From NCBI GenBank assembly GCA_964616755.1, contig CAZTSI010000063.1, positions 1-16,373 on the forward strand: 16,373 nt of DNA, read 5' to 3'. The stretch is from CAYNFR01 sp964616755. GTDB lineage: Bacteria; Bacteroidota; Bacteroidia; Chitinophagales; Saprospiraceae. Shown here one piece after another: positions 1-7,934 of this stretch. The position numbers and the translations under genes are program-made. Numbering within the stretch: the first letter of the stretch is position 1; every line of letters begins with the position of its first letter. A model generated the notes under the pieces. That model was not told the origin of the DNA and searched no databases. It saw nothing but the letters and a program-made list of their open reading frames with translations.

Positions 1-55
1 AACCCCCGACCAGCTGATTACAAATCAGCTGCTCTACCAACTGAGCTATGCTGGC
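1..55 (-). tRNA. tRNA-Thr (anticodon UGU), 3' end cut off by window edge
   Basis: Read on the minus strand, the segment starts with an acceptor 5' strand GCCAGCA, followed by a D-arm with the usual AGCTCAGTTGGTAGAGC core. A 5-bp anticodon stem (GCTGA/TCAGC) then closes a 7-nt loop TTTGTAA, which puts anticodon TGT (UGU, Thr) at positions 34-36. The sequence runs into GTCGGGGGTT, the variable loop and 5' side of the T-arm, and then leaves the window. The T-loop, acceptor 3' strand and discriminator base are therefore not visible. In many Bacteroidota a tRNA-Thr begins the cluster Thr-Tyr-Gly-Thr-tuf-Trp-secE-nusG, so that cluster probably continues to the left; this is inference. Confidence 0.95.
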
Positions 56-139
56 CATTTTCACTCTTTCAAAGGTATTCGTATGGCTATCACCACATAA
101 ATTTTAATCCACTTTTATACCCTTTGGCAAAAGTGAGTG

Positions 140-170
140 CAAAAATATAACAATATTGCTAATAAGTAAA
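140..170 (-). promoter_or_regulatory. Bacteroidota-type promoter for the tRNA-Thr transcript
   Basis: On the minus strand TATTTTTG (140-147) is an exact match to the Bacteroidota -7 consensus TAnnTTTG. A TTTA at 167-170 lies 19 nt upstream and matches 3 of 4 bases of the -33 element TTTG. A start site near position 133-135 would give a leader of roughly 80 nt before the mature tRNA 5' end at 55. The surroundings are AT-rich and no other gene lies between, so the promoter most likely drives the tRNA and whatever follows to the left. Confidence 0.55.
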
Positions 171-382
171 TGCTAGCCCTTCTTTTTTACGTAAATTTTA
201 TGAGTGCGTCTTAAACGCCCATTCTATGGTACCTAATATATTACTGAGGCGTCTATTCTGATTTACGAAAACGTATGTCGCACGTGGGCTTCTGACTTCA
301 ACCTCAGAGAGGCTGTAGCCTATGAAATCTATGAAAACTAAGCTTCCCTATGTGCAGGCATAGCACACTTCGCTGCAGAAAA

Positions 383-526
383 AATCACACTGAAATTGTC
401 ACTTTCGAATACCCCCCGAATCCCTTCCGAGGGTGACAGCACTTTGGTAGAGGTAAGCAATGTCCGTAACCCTCTCAAGGGGAACATATCCTTAGTAGAT
501 TCGAGAAATATCCGTAGCCTACTCAA
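383..526 (-). repeat. Degenerate 48-bp tandem repeat, two clear units and one weak
   Basis: Read on the minus strand, 526-479 and 478-431 are adjacent 48-nt units starting TTGAG(T/A)(A/G)GG. They match at about 32 of 48 positions without gaps. The segment 430-383 is a much weaker third copy. One reading frame keeps a 16-residue period (L-R-x-x-L-x-S-T-K, then P-x-x-G) over 62 codons, but it starts only with TTG at 526, has no homology I recognise, and a similar period appears in the opposite strand. I read it as repeat DNA rather than as a gene. Confidence 0.5.
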
Positions 527-551
527 TTACGACAGATTACTTTTATACTCC

Positions 552-1436
552 CTATGCCCGCGGATGGGCCGTTTTATACACGCCGCGGAGTTTCTCAATG
601 CTATTATGCATATAAACTTGAGTGGCGGCGAGGCTGGAATGCCCTAAAAGCTCCTTTATGGCGTTTAAGTCCGCACCATTGTCAGCTAGATGGGTGGCGA
701 AACTATGTCGCAATACGTGCGGACTCAGTTTGTCTGCTTTGCTCCATTGACCCAATGATTTGTGAACAATATTGTAGATCATTTTGGGATAAGCGCTCTG
801 CCCCTTATTTGTGATGATTAATTTGTCGGTTTGGATATCAGGAAAAATATCCCCTACTCGATCTTTGTACCTATCGATGGCTGCCAACAAGTCCGCACTA
901 ATCGGGACTATCCGTTCTTTATTGCCTTTGCCTGTTATTCTAAGCTCCTTTTTATGTTTGTTGATATCGGTATATCGCAAGGTCAATAGCTCTGCGCGTC
1001 GCATACCTGTTTGATATAATAGCTCCATCACTAATGCATCTCTGACAAGGGTGAATTCTTCTCCTACCTCCGCATCAAGGCATTTTGACAAAACAGCCGA
1101 CTGAACATATGTAGGCAGTCGTTCTGGTTTTTTAGGGCCGTTGATTTTGGCGGCCGGGTTGGCACTGACGAAACCAAGTTTCTTAAGATATTTATAATAC
1201 GACTTAAGCGCCGATAGTTTTCGATTGACTGATTTGGGCGAATAATCTGCTTTCATCAACTCTACTACCCAAGAACGTACCACTTGAAAGCTTACAGCAT
1301 CTATTTGTTCTAAAGAAAAGCGCGATTTTACATATACGTCAAACTGCGCTAAGTCATTTTTATATGAACTGACGGTATGCACAGAATAGCGCTTTTCAAA
1401 GCTTAAATATTTATAAAATCGCTCTAGATTAGACAT
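552..1436 (-). CDS. xerC: Tyrosine recombinase, XerC/XerD family
   Basis: A 294-residue tyrosine site-specific recombinase, the usual length for XerC/XerD. Such proteins resolve chromosome dimers at dif with FtsK in the cytoplasm. Residues 1-85 form the SAM-like, core-binding N-terminal domain. Residues about 105-290 form the catalytic domain, with the full set of active-site residues visible: R146 in TGMRRAEL, K170 in GKGNKERIVPI, H240 and R243 in HVLRHSFATH, H266 in LLGHSSL, and nucleophile Y275 in TQVYMH. The ATG at 1436 lies directly after the terminator of the neighbouring operon, so it has its own transcript. The symbol xerC is favoured over xerD because of the nearby tRNA-Thr, since in Bacteroidota this copy usually sits next to hpf, tRNA-Thr and tuf; sequence alone does not separate the two. 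It looks like a housekeeping enzyme, not a phage integrase. Confidence 0.9.
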   Translation of the reverse strand: MSNLERFYKYLSFEKRYSVHTVSSYKNDLAQFDVYVKSRFSLEQIDAVSFQVVRSWVVELMKADYSPKSVNRKLSALKSYYKYLKKLGFVSANPAAKINGPKKPERLPTYVQSAVLSKCLDAEVGEEFTLVRDALVMELLYQTGMRRAELLTLRYTDINKHKKELRITGKGNKERIVPISADLLAAIDRYKDRVGDIFPDIQTDKLIITNKGQSAYPKMIYNIVHKSLGQWSKADKLSPHVLRHSFATHLADNGADLNAIKELLGHSSLAATQVYMHNSIEKLRGVYKTAHPRA

Positions 1437-1484
1437 TATAGTAATTACCGCTACGAAAGTCGAATAATCGTGCCAAAGTTCTGT

Positions 1485-1519
1485 AAAAAAATAGGGGCAC
1501 CATATGGCAACCCCTATCT
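1485..1519 (-). terminator. Rho-independent terminator of the left SusCD operon
   Basis: On the minus strand a 7-bp stem ATAGGGG/CCCCTAT (1511-1517 with 1491-1497) can be extended inward by the CCAT/ATGG pairs. A run of seven U residues (1485-1491) overlaps its base. It begins about 40 nt after the stop codon of the accessory lipoprotein gene and ends about 50 nt before the xerC start, separating the two transcription units. A further CCCCTAT copy at 1543-1549 could pair alternatively with the same arm. Confidence 0.85.
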
Positions 1520-1558
1520 TGACTATTTACTGTAGGGCTTTACCCCTATTCAATATAG

Positions 1559-2518
1559 TTATTTAAGACCTGTAGGCCATGAACCTGACGCTCTAGTTAA
1601 GGTAGTAGTACCACCATCACCAAAGGTGTTGATCCAAGCAAATGTCAATTCTGTAGCATTATGGCTAATATAGGTAAGAGAATATGAGTCACCATACTTA
1701 TCTGAACCTTTCATACCAATTTTGCCGCAAGCATCTGTAAATCTAATACTTCCACCTGGAGGAGTTTCCGCAAATGCGCAATCAAATACCCCAAACGATG
1801 CATCGCTCAAGGTATATTCCCCCCCTACGGTGGTTCTAGCAATAGTCACGGATCCTGTTTTTGCCGGCGCGCAAGCGCCTGCATTCCCACCCTCACCAGC
1901 GGTAACATTTACCGTACTAAAGCTATATGTACCTTCTAGATCTGATGGACAAATAACAGGCACGCGATAAAAGAACGGTGAATCATAAAACGACCCCGTG
2001 GCAATATCTGCTGAGATATTATTATCAGAAAACACTACTCCATCAGTAGTGGTCAATACTAAACGGAATTCAACGAAGTCTCCCCCTTCAATATCAGCTA
2101 CTGTAAAATTCATTGCCTGTAAAGCCTGCGATAGAGGTATGCTAATTAAAGCTGCAGGATAAGTTCTGTTCGGAGCTCGAGGAAAATTTCTAGTTCCTGG
2201 ATATGCACCAAACGCACTTCCTGGAATTGTTGTTAATGTTGTGTACTGCGTTAAGGCTGGACCTCTTCTTCGGCGTGTAAATACCTCCACTTTATCTACA
2301 AGTCCTTCACCATTGTTAGCACCTACTGCCTCCACTACAATCTCGAATTTGGCATTTCCAAGGTCAAAAAAGTTTATAGTTGCCGCTCGACGCTCTGTCG
2401 TTCTCAGGTATACACCTGTTGTAAATTCAGCGTAAGGTACAGCTGGCTCCACAAAGCCTGCACATGAGGCAAATAGAACTAATGCCATTACACCCATAAA
2501 ATAATTAATTCTTTTCAT
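1559..2518 (-). CDS. SusCD-associated accessory outer-membrane lipoprotein
   Basis: A 319-residue predicted lipoprotein. The lipobox LFASC gives a lipidated Cys19 after a short signal peptide. Two parts are visible. Residues about 30-185 look like a beta-rich Ig-like domain. Residues about 190-310 begin at Cys190 in VICPSDLEGTYSF and continue with GSVTIA, EYTLSDASFGVFDC and a C-terminal LTFAWINTFGDGGTTTLTR strand. Cys216, Cys247 and Cys264 could form disulfides. It sits 32 nt after the SusD gene and is the last gene before a strong terminator, the position of SusE/SusF-like ligand-binding accessories. Cys19 is followed by AGFVEP without the acidic run typical of the surface-export signal, so surface exposure is less certain than for the SusD proteins. 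No enzymatic motif is seen and the ligand is unknown. Confidence 0.8.
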   Translation of the reverse strand: MKRINYFMGVMALVLFASCAGFVEPAVPYAEFTTGVYLRTTERRAATINFFDLGNAKFEIVVEAVGANNGEGLVDKVEVFTRRRRGPALTQYTTLTTIPGSAFGAYPGTRNFPRAPNRTYPAALISIPLSQALQAMNFTVADIEGGDFVEFRLVLTTTDGVVFSDNNISADIATGSFYDSPFFYRVPVICPSDLEGTYSFSTVNVTAGEGGNAGACAPAKTGSVTIARTTVGGEYTLSDASFGVFDCAFAETPPGGSIRFTDACGKIGMKGSDKYGDSYSLTYISHNATELTFAWINTFGDGGTTTLTRASGSWPTGLK

Positions 2519-2550
2519 ATCATTAATTTTTTAAAAATTTATTTAATGGC

Positions 2551-4188
2551 CTAGTCTATAAACCCATCTGGGTTTGTATCCCAAAATACTTTTGTGTTCA
2601 GACCTGCCTTTTGAGGGGCATTGCTATTTCGCTCCGTATTGTTACTAGGATAGAAAAATGACCTAGGGAAGTTACCCGGAGTAGGTATTTGAGCCTTTTG
2701 CATATTCTTTGGATAACCAGTACGGCGATACAAATTATAGGCTTCGGCACCTGCACCATAAGAAGCTATCCAATATTCCCGAGCCAATACCTCCATTTTA
2801 TCTGTTGCTGTCGCAAAAGCATTCTTAACATAGTCTACATAAGCTGTTTGCTTTGCAGTGTGATCCGCTGCACTAGAGAATGCATTGATACGAGCAGCTT
2901 GATTGGTAGTTAATGACCAGCTTCGAACAAAAGCAATATGCTTATTGACAGCACTTTCCAATAAGGCAGCTGGATCGCCAGTGGTACCTAATGTCATCGC
3001 CGCCTCAGCAAGCATAAAATCAACATATGCCGGCAACATAATTGGCTGAATACCTGCTCCAACTGCTCCTGGATTACTAGTAGGATTCATGGCACCACCA
3101 GTGCCATTATCAAACGTTCCACCCGCAGGATAGACTCCATACATTGTACGTTTTAAATTATCTGGCGGAATACCTTGAGGATCGATATGATCTCGACCCC
3201 AATAGCCCCGCTGACCTGGCTCACAAAATACATCGTCAATACCGTAGTGTTGAGGTGGAAATTCATTAATACATCTCAATTCAGCTTCATTATCCGTGTT
3301 CACAATTACTTGACGATAAAAATAATAATCAGCTCGTGGATCAAAATTCGTAGTCGCTTGACCGGGGTTGTCATCCTTAGCTTCTGTCGGATAGAACATA
3401 AAGAAGTTAGATTGATAATCCCCACCTCCTTGAGCTTGATAGTCTGGATGTCTAGTAAACGGATCTTGAAGATTCGTACCATATCGGAAGATAAACTCAT
3501 CCCCTGTGTCTGGTAATCCAGCAGTTATTAAGGCATTAATAGCTGAAGTGGATGCAGCGGCATTAACCAATCTCGTATTAAGGTGATACTTTAATTGGAA
3601 TGCATTGTTCACTCGCTTCCATCGCGCATAATTATTGCTTAAAAACAAATCACGAGGCGAACCTACTGAGGCCGCGTTGTCGAAATCAGCTTGTGCTGAC
3701 ACTAGCAAATCCAAAGCCGCTTTGTACACGTCCACTCCACTATCACGCCCTGGATTAAACTCATTAGGATCAAATGCCTTTGAATAAGGTACATCACCGA
3801 ATGTATCTACCAACCCCATGATAATATAGGCCTCTAGCGTCTTAGCTATGCCCAAGTGTCGGTAAAATCCACGTTGTGCTGCTATTGCCTTGAGGGATTG
3901 AATATCCTGCAGTACCCCAGCGTAGGGCCAAGCACCATTCATTGCTGTTTGTGGATAGGCTACCTCCCAAGTGTTGCCACCTAGGTGATAAATTCGTGTT
4001 ACTTGTCCACCTCTGAATTGGAGACCATTATAGAATCCAGTGAAACCGAGCTGGATATTAGTCAACAGTAAGTCAGGATCAGCACTAGCTAATGTGACAT
4101 TGTTAGGATCTTCTAATAGGTCAAATTCGCACGAGCTAAAGCCGAATATAAGTGCTACTAGCAAAAATCTATTTATAATATTCTTCAT
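2551..4188 (-). CDS. SusD/RagB-type outer-membrane nutrient-binding lipoprotein (SusD-like_2 type)
   Basis: A 545-residue lipoprotein with lipobox GFSSC (Cys20) followed by EFDLLEDP, an acidic stretch like the Bacteroidota lipoprotein surface-export signal. The opening N-x-x-N-V-T-x-A-x-P-D-L-L-L-T-N pattern, the helical body, and the ending with EVLAREYWIASYGAGAEAYNLYRRTGYP resemble the divergent SusD-like_2 group rather than classical SusD. Such proteins are lids that bind the ligand above the SusC channel at the cell surface. The gene starts 22 nt after the SusC stop codon and precedes the accessory lipoprotein by 32 nt, so the three are almost certainly one operon. The C-terminal half contains several Pro/Gly/Asn-rich loops (about residues 300-370), a likely place for substrate specificity. 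The substrate cannot be read from the sequence. Confidence 0.9.
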   Translation of the reverse strand: MKNIINRFLLVALIFGFSSCEFDLLEDPNNVTLASADPDLLLTNIQLGFTGFYNGLQFRGGQVTRIYHLGGNTWEVAYPQTAMNGAWPYAGVLQDIQSLKAIAAQRGFYRHLGIAKTLEAYIIMGLVDTFGDVPYSKAFDPNEFNPGRDSGVDVYKAALDLLVSAQADFDNAASVGSPRDLFLSNNYARWKRVNNAFQLKYHLNTRLVNAAASTSAINALITAGLPDTGDEFIFRYGTNLQDPFTRHPDYQAQGGGDYQSNFFMFYPTEAKDDNPGQATTNFDPRADYYFYRQVIVNTDNEAELRCINEFPPQHYGIDDVFCEPGQRGYWGRDHIDPQGIPPDNLKRTMYGVYPAGGTFDNGTGGAMNPTSNPGAVGAGIQPIMLPAYVDFMLAEAAMTLGTTGDPAALLESAVNKHIAFVRSWSLTTNQAARINAFSSAADHTAKQTAYVDYVKNAFATATDKMEVLAREYWIASYGAGAEAYNLYRRTGYPKNMQKAQIPTPGNFPRSFFYPSNNTERNSNAPQKAGLNTKVFWDTNPDGFID

Positions 4189-4210
4189 TTTTCTTACTAT
4201 TTATTGGTCA

Positions 4211-7200
4211 TTAAAAGGTAAGGTTCAACGTTGCACCGTATCTCCTTGCACTTGGACCTGTTAGATAATCAAAGCCCAATGCATTTCCTACTCCTGTGCT
4301 CAATACATCTGTATCAAAATTGACATATTTAGGGAAGTTCAAGGCTCTAAACCATAGGTTATTTGCACTTAAGCTCAGGGAAGCTCTCTTGAAGGGAGAC
4401 TTGCTGATCAAAGATTGTGGTAATGCAAAACTTAAGCTAACTTCTCTTAAACGAATGGTGCTTCCATCAAAAGTGATTGCCTCATCAGAGAAAAAGAAAT
4501 TATCAAAGAAATAGTTAGCTGCACTAATCTGAGTTGTGTTCGGCGTACCATCAGCGGTAACTCCTGGTAACACAAGTGAAAGCTCTCTGTCCAATACCTC
4601 GGTATCTCTAGATAAACCACGAGCTACTACACCCTTCACCGTCTGGCTAACGATAACACCGCCATGTCTGTATTCCCACATAAAGCTTAAGTTAAAGCCC
4701 TTGAATTTGAAGGAATTAATCAATGATGTATTAAATTCTGGGTTAGGGTCACCCAATCGCTCATTACCTACCGCTGGAAGGTATCGACCATCAGAGGCAA
4801 CGATTCTAGGATCATTGGGATTCCATGCAGCCCCTGGTGTCGTGTTATAACGTGAGATGGCTTCTCCATAAATAACTCCGTATGCATCATCAACGCGTGC
4901 GAAATTACCCAAATCAGTGAATCCACGGCCTATTTGAACCCTGTCCAGACCAGCCGCTAACTCAGTAATGACAGATCTATATAAGCCAAAGTTCCAAGTG
5001 AAATCCCATTGGAATCCATCTTTTACATTGACAGGACTAAAGTTCATCATCAAGTCCAAACCACGTGTACGCATCCCTCCAACATTGATGGTGGTAGAAG
5101 TAAATCCAGTGGCAGGATCCAATGGCGCATCGGTAATCAAGTTGCTAGAGTTACGCTGATAGATTGACAAATCCATCTTTACCTTATTGCTAAAGAAGTT
5201 GCCCTCAATACCCAATTCGACCTCTTTGTGCAATTCTGGCTTTAGGTTAGGATTGCCTAATCGATCAGAAATTGCTTGAGTTGGTAAGGTAGTAGTACCT
5301 ACCAACCAACCTCTTGGGCTTTGGCCTAAGATGTTACGAGTCTGGTATGGATCAGGAAAACCAGCAGAAGTACCGTACCCTGCTCTAATTTTTAGATAAT
5401 TGACGATACTACTCTGCGAATTAAACGCCGTTGTAGGAATAAACGACACACTAAATCCTGGATATAGGATTCGTGCATTTTCTGCCTCTACCGTTGAAGT
5501 CCAGTCATTTCTTGCGAGGGCATTAAAGTATAAGAAGTCCTTATAATCTAAGGTTAAACTAGCATACACGCCCGCTCTCTTTTGTTCTTCTATACGATTC
5601 ATAGGCAAATCCGTCAATGGATTCGTACTTGATACGGTCGTAAAATTACGGTGGTTAAAAAGATCTCGCGCCAACTGGCCTGAACTCGCTACGCCAACTT
5701 GGTCATACGTATCTTGACGGTAATTACCACCCAAGATCGCACTGAAGATTAAATCATCCGAGAGGGTCTTATTAAAGTTCAAATTCACATCGTGATTCCA
5801 GATGGTGTTTCTAATATTAAAGGTATTGTACACCCCACTTTGCATTACTAAACTTCCACCATTTCCAACTCCCTTATTATACCTGTTCTCCAATTGTTGG
5901 CTATAGGTATCTAGACCCATACGGTACAACACACTGACATTGTCAGAAATACTATAGGTCAGCTGGTTTGTAGTATAAAAACGAGTAGTTTGGTCAATGT
6001 TCGAATGATTTTTTACTAACCAAAGTGGGTTAGGAATATCATTACCGCCTCTATAATATACTGAACTACCATCGACTGGATGCTCAAAAGGCAAATTAGC
6101 CAAATCCACGTTACGTGGTGTATACAATACGTTCGCAAAAGCTGATGGAATACCGCCAGCAGCATTACTACCAAAACCCGCATTTAATGGTGGTTGCTTC
6201 ACATCTGTCCTAGCAAAATTGAAAGATGAACGCAAATTTAGTTTAGAAGAAAGTGCCGTATTGTAACCAAGACCAAAGTTAATTCTATCCAAATTATTAC
6301 CTGGAGTAAAACCTTCTTCTGTATTATAAGAGAAACTTGCTACATACGAAGAATTCTCAGAACCACCGCTTACGTTAAGAGATGTTTGCATCTGATTACC
6401 AGTTCTAAAAAAAGCTGTTCCTGGATCTTCATACGCTCGATTAGGGTATCTAACTACGTTTGAAGAATTAGCACCAGGCCCCCAAGGCTTAGATGGGTCT
6501 ACAGCAAATTCTGGGAAAGCATTTCTTATAAAAGGTACAGTGGAAACACCTATTGGGTGAGGCACTTGAGTGATGTCATCAAAACTAGCCCCCCATGTGC
6601 TAAAAAACCAAGCGTCAGGAGTCAACTGCTGAAATCCTCCACCATAGCCTTGCTGATAGACTGGAAGAGAAGCGATCTTATTTTGGAAATAAGACTGCGT
6701 CAATTCGAAAGTAGCCTTCTTTGCAGAGGCTGAACCTGTTTTAGTAGTAACGAGTACCACACCATTCCGACCTTGATCGCCATACAATACCGTTGCTGAT
6801 AGACCCTTCAATACACTGACATTCTCAATGTTGTTTGGATCTAAGTCAAGCATTCTCGATGAAGTACCTTGTCCACCTTGCGTAAAACCACCTTGAGTGT
6901 TGGTGCCTGAGTTAAATGGAACACCATCTACGACCCAAAGAGGTTGATTACTTCCAGACATAGAAGAATAGCCTCTGATGATCATGTTGGTACCTGAACC
7001 TGATACACCACTTGTTGAAGTGATGTTAACGCCAGGAATTTTGCCTTGAAGGATACGAGAAATATCGCCTTCTGGTCGTTCAGCTATCAACTCTTTGTTG
7101 ATCGTACTGACCGCATAGCCAAGGGCTCTTTTCTCCTTTTTGATGGCCAAACTGGTAACAACGACCTCGCTCAAAAGCTCGCCAACAGACAATACTGCAT

Positions 7201-7471
7201 TGACAACAGAGGTGGACGTAATGTCAAACTCTTGTGTCTCATACCCCGTAAAGCTTATAATAAGCGCTGTGGTGGCATCTGAGACCGTCAATGAAAAACT
7301 GCCATCAACATCGGTAATAGTACCTGTCAATGCATCACCCTTGGCAACAATGTTCGCTCCGAGAAGTGCTTCGCCCGTATTGTCCAGAACGGTACCAGTG
7401 ATGGTACGCTGAGCCATTGCGGCACTAAACGAAAAGAGCAAAACTCCAAGAAGTAGTGAAAATCTTTTCAT
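4211..7471 (-). CDS. SusC/RagA-family TonB-dependent outer-membrane receptor
   Basis: A 1086-residue TonB-linked outer-membrane channel. I place the start at 7471 because MKRFSLLLGVLLFSFSAAMAQ is a clean signal peptide; the frame stays open to an ATG at 7540, but those 23 residues are charged and not signal-like. Residues about 22-95 form a carboxypeptidase-D-regulatory-like domain (TITGTVLDNTGEALLGANI, then TDVDGSFSL). A TonB-box-like segment EVVVTSLAI follows at 102-110. The plug has IRG at 165-167, VDGVP at 181-185, and SVLKGLSATVLYGDQGRNGVVLVTTK-type features shortly after, in shorter blocks. A 22-strand barrel would fill the rest, ending in aromatic LTF as usual. There is no N-terminal STN domain, so direct signalling to an anti-sigma factor is unlikely. 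It is first in the operon with the SusD-like lipoprotein. It imports oligomeric nutrients energised by TonB-ExbBD; the substrate is unknown. Confidence 0.95.
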   Translation of the reverse strand: MKRFSLLLGVLLFSFSAAMAQRTITGTVLDNTGEALLGANIVAKGDALTGTITDVDGSFSLTVSDATTALIISFTGYETQEFDITSTSVVNAVLSVGELLSEVVVTSLAIKKEKRALGYAVSTINKELIAERPEGDISRILQGKIPGVNITSTSGVSGSGTNMIIRGYSSMSGSNQPLWVVDGVPFNSGTNTQGGFTQGGQGTSSRMLDLDPNNIENVSVLKGLSATVLYGDQGRNGVVLVTTKTGSASAKKATFELTQSYFQNKIASLPVYQQGYGGGFQQLTPDAWFFSTWGASFDDITQVPHPIGVSTVPFIRNAFPEFAVDPSKPWGPGANSSNVVRYPNRAYEDPGTAFFRTGNQMQTSLNVSGGSENSSYVASFSYNTEEGFTPGNNLDRINFGLGYNTALSSKLNLRSSFNFARTDVKQPPLNAGFGSNAAGGIPSAFANVLYTPRNVDLANLPFEHPVDGSSVYYRGGNDIPNPLWLVKNHSNIDQTTRFYTTNQLTYSISDNVSVLYRMGLDTYSQQLENRYNKGVGNGGSLVMQSGVYNTFNIRNTIWNHDVNLNFNKTLSDDLIFSAILGGNYRQDTYDQVGVASSGQLARDLFNHRNFTTVSSTNPLTDLPMNRIEEQKRAGVYASLTLDYKDFLYFNALARNDWTSTVEAENARILYPGFSVSFIPTTAFNSQSSIVNYLKIRAGYGTSAGFPDPYQTRNILGQSPRGWLVGTTTLPTQAISDRLGNPNLKPELHKEVELGIEGNFFSNKVKMDLSIYQRNSSNLITDAPLDPATGFTSTTINVGGMRTRGLDLMMNFSPVNVKDGFQWDFTWNFGLYRSVITELAAGLDRVQIGRGFTDLGNFARVDDAYGVIYGEAISRYNTTPGAAWNPNDPRIVASDGRYLPAVGNERLGDPNPEFNTSLINSFKFKGFNLSFMWEYRHGGVIVSQTVKGVVARGLSRDTEVLDRELSLVLPGVTADGTPNTTQISAANYFFDNFFFSDEAITFDGSTIRLREVSLSFALPQSLISKSPFKRASLSLSANNLWFRALNFPKYVNFDTDVLSTGVGNALGFDYLTGPSARRYGATLNLTF

Positions 7472-7934
7472 ACAATTTCTTTTAAAATTTCTAAATAGGT
7501 TAACAAATTCATAATGAACCCACCCCAAAATAGGGGTCAATTCAGTAACAATACGCTAAAGTAGCACTTTTCGTTGCCTAGACATTAAATTCTCGTTAAT
7601 TTTTTTATTTTTAAAATAATCGAATATTGGCATATCCGTCTAGAACTAGCTCCCCTTTGTCGAAAAATGTAGGCTGTTTTGTCATTTGTACTATTTTTAG
7701 AGTACTTGGAGGTTAAAAACTATTGACAAAAAGGATATTGTGCCATGTCAATGAATATAGATCAATGCGTACTTTCCTAAAACTTGCGTAGGCGCAATCA
7801 TACAACAGCCATTTGTAGCCTGTCAGCAATCAAAACTTTGAGGCATTCGACTTTTCAGGCTTGGATAAAGGTTCGACTTATTATCTAGAGTGGGCTGTGT
7901 TACCTATCCTGATAATAATATACCCGTTCAAGGC
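7472..7934. other. 463-nt gap upstream of the left susC gene
   Basis: No gene, RNA or mobile-element remnant is recognisable here. It should hold the promoter of the left SusCD operon. I find no exact TAnnTTTG on the minus strand. The nearest candidates are TGAATTTG at 7503-7510 and TATGATTG at 7795-7802, each one base off the consensus and without a well-spaced upstream element. A small hairpin with a 5-bp ACCCC/GGGGT stem and 6-nt loop lies at 7522-7537. A weak stem-loop at 7784-7797 (TTGCG/CGCAA), followed on the minus strand by GTTTTAG, could be a poor terminator for the gene ending at 7935. Confidence 0.5.

Larger units (their letters stand above)
56..551. other. Gene-free stretch between xerC and tRNA-Thr
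   Basis: This stretch holds no convincing protein gene on either strand. It contains the promoter at 140-170 and the degenerate 48-bp repeats at 383-526. There is a weak hairpin at 204-217 (GCGT/ACGC, 5-nt loop). No strong intrinsic terminator follows xerC. The position is where hpf/raiA (about 100 codons) is expected in many Bacteroidota. I see neither an intact hpf-like frame nor recognisable remnants of it. Confidence 0.6.

Noticed and set aside
338..526. 62-codon minus-strand frame just after xerC
   Set aside because: It starts only with TTG, has no recognisable homology or signal, and its internal periodicity is explained by the 48-bp DNA repeats. I list the repeat rather than a gene.
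396..647. Plus-strand frame of 83 codons overlapping the xerC 3' end
   Set aside because: It overlaps the well-supported xerC coding sequence on the opposite strand and shows no family features.
1..1436. An integrative element with xerC as integrase and the tRNA as attachment site
   Set aside because: The recombinase has the length and motifs of housekeeping Xer proteins. The tRNA 3' end, the usual attachment site, points away from the uptake genes. No flanking direct repeat or other mobile-element gene is visible.
3175..3516. 113-codon plus-strand frame within the left SusD gene
   Set aside because: It is antisense to a complete SusD-like gene and resembles no protein family.
7472..7540. 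Upstream ATG at 7540 as the start of the left SusC
   Set aside because: It would add 23 residues in front of a clear signal peptide that begins at the ATG at 7471, which would block export.
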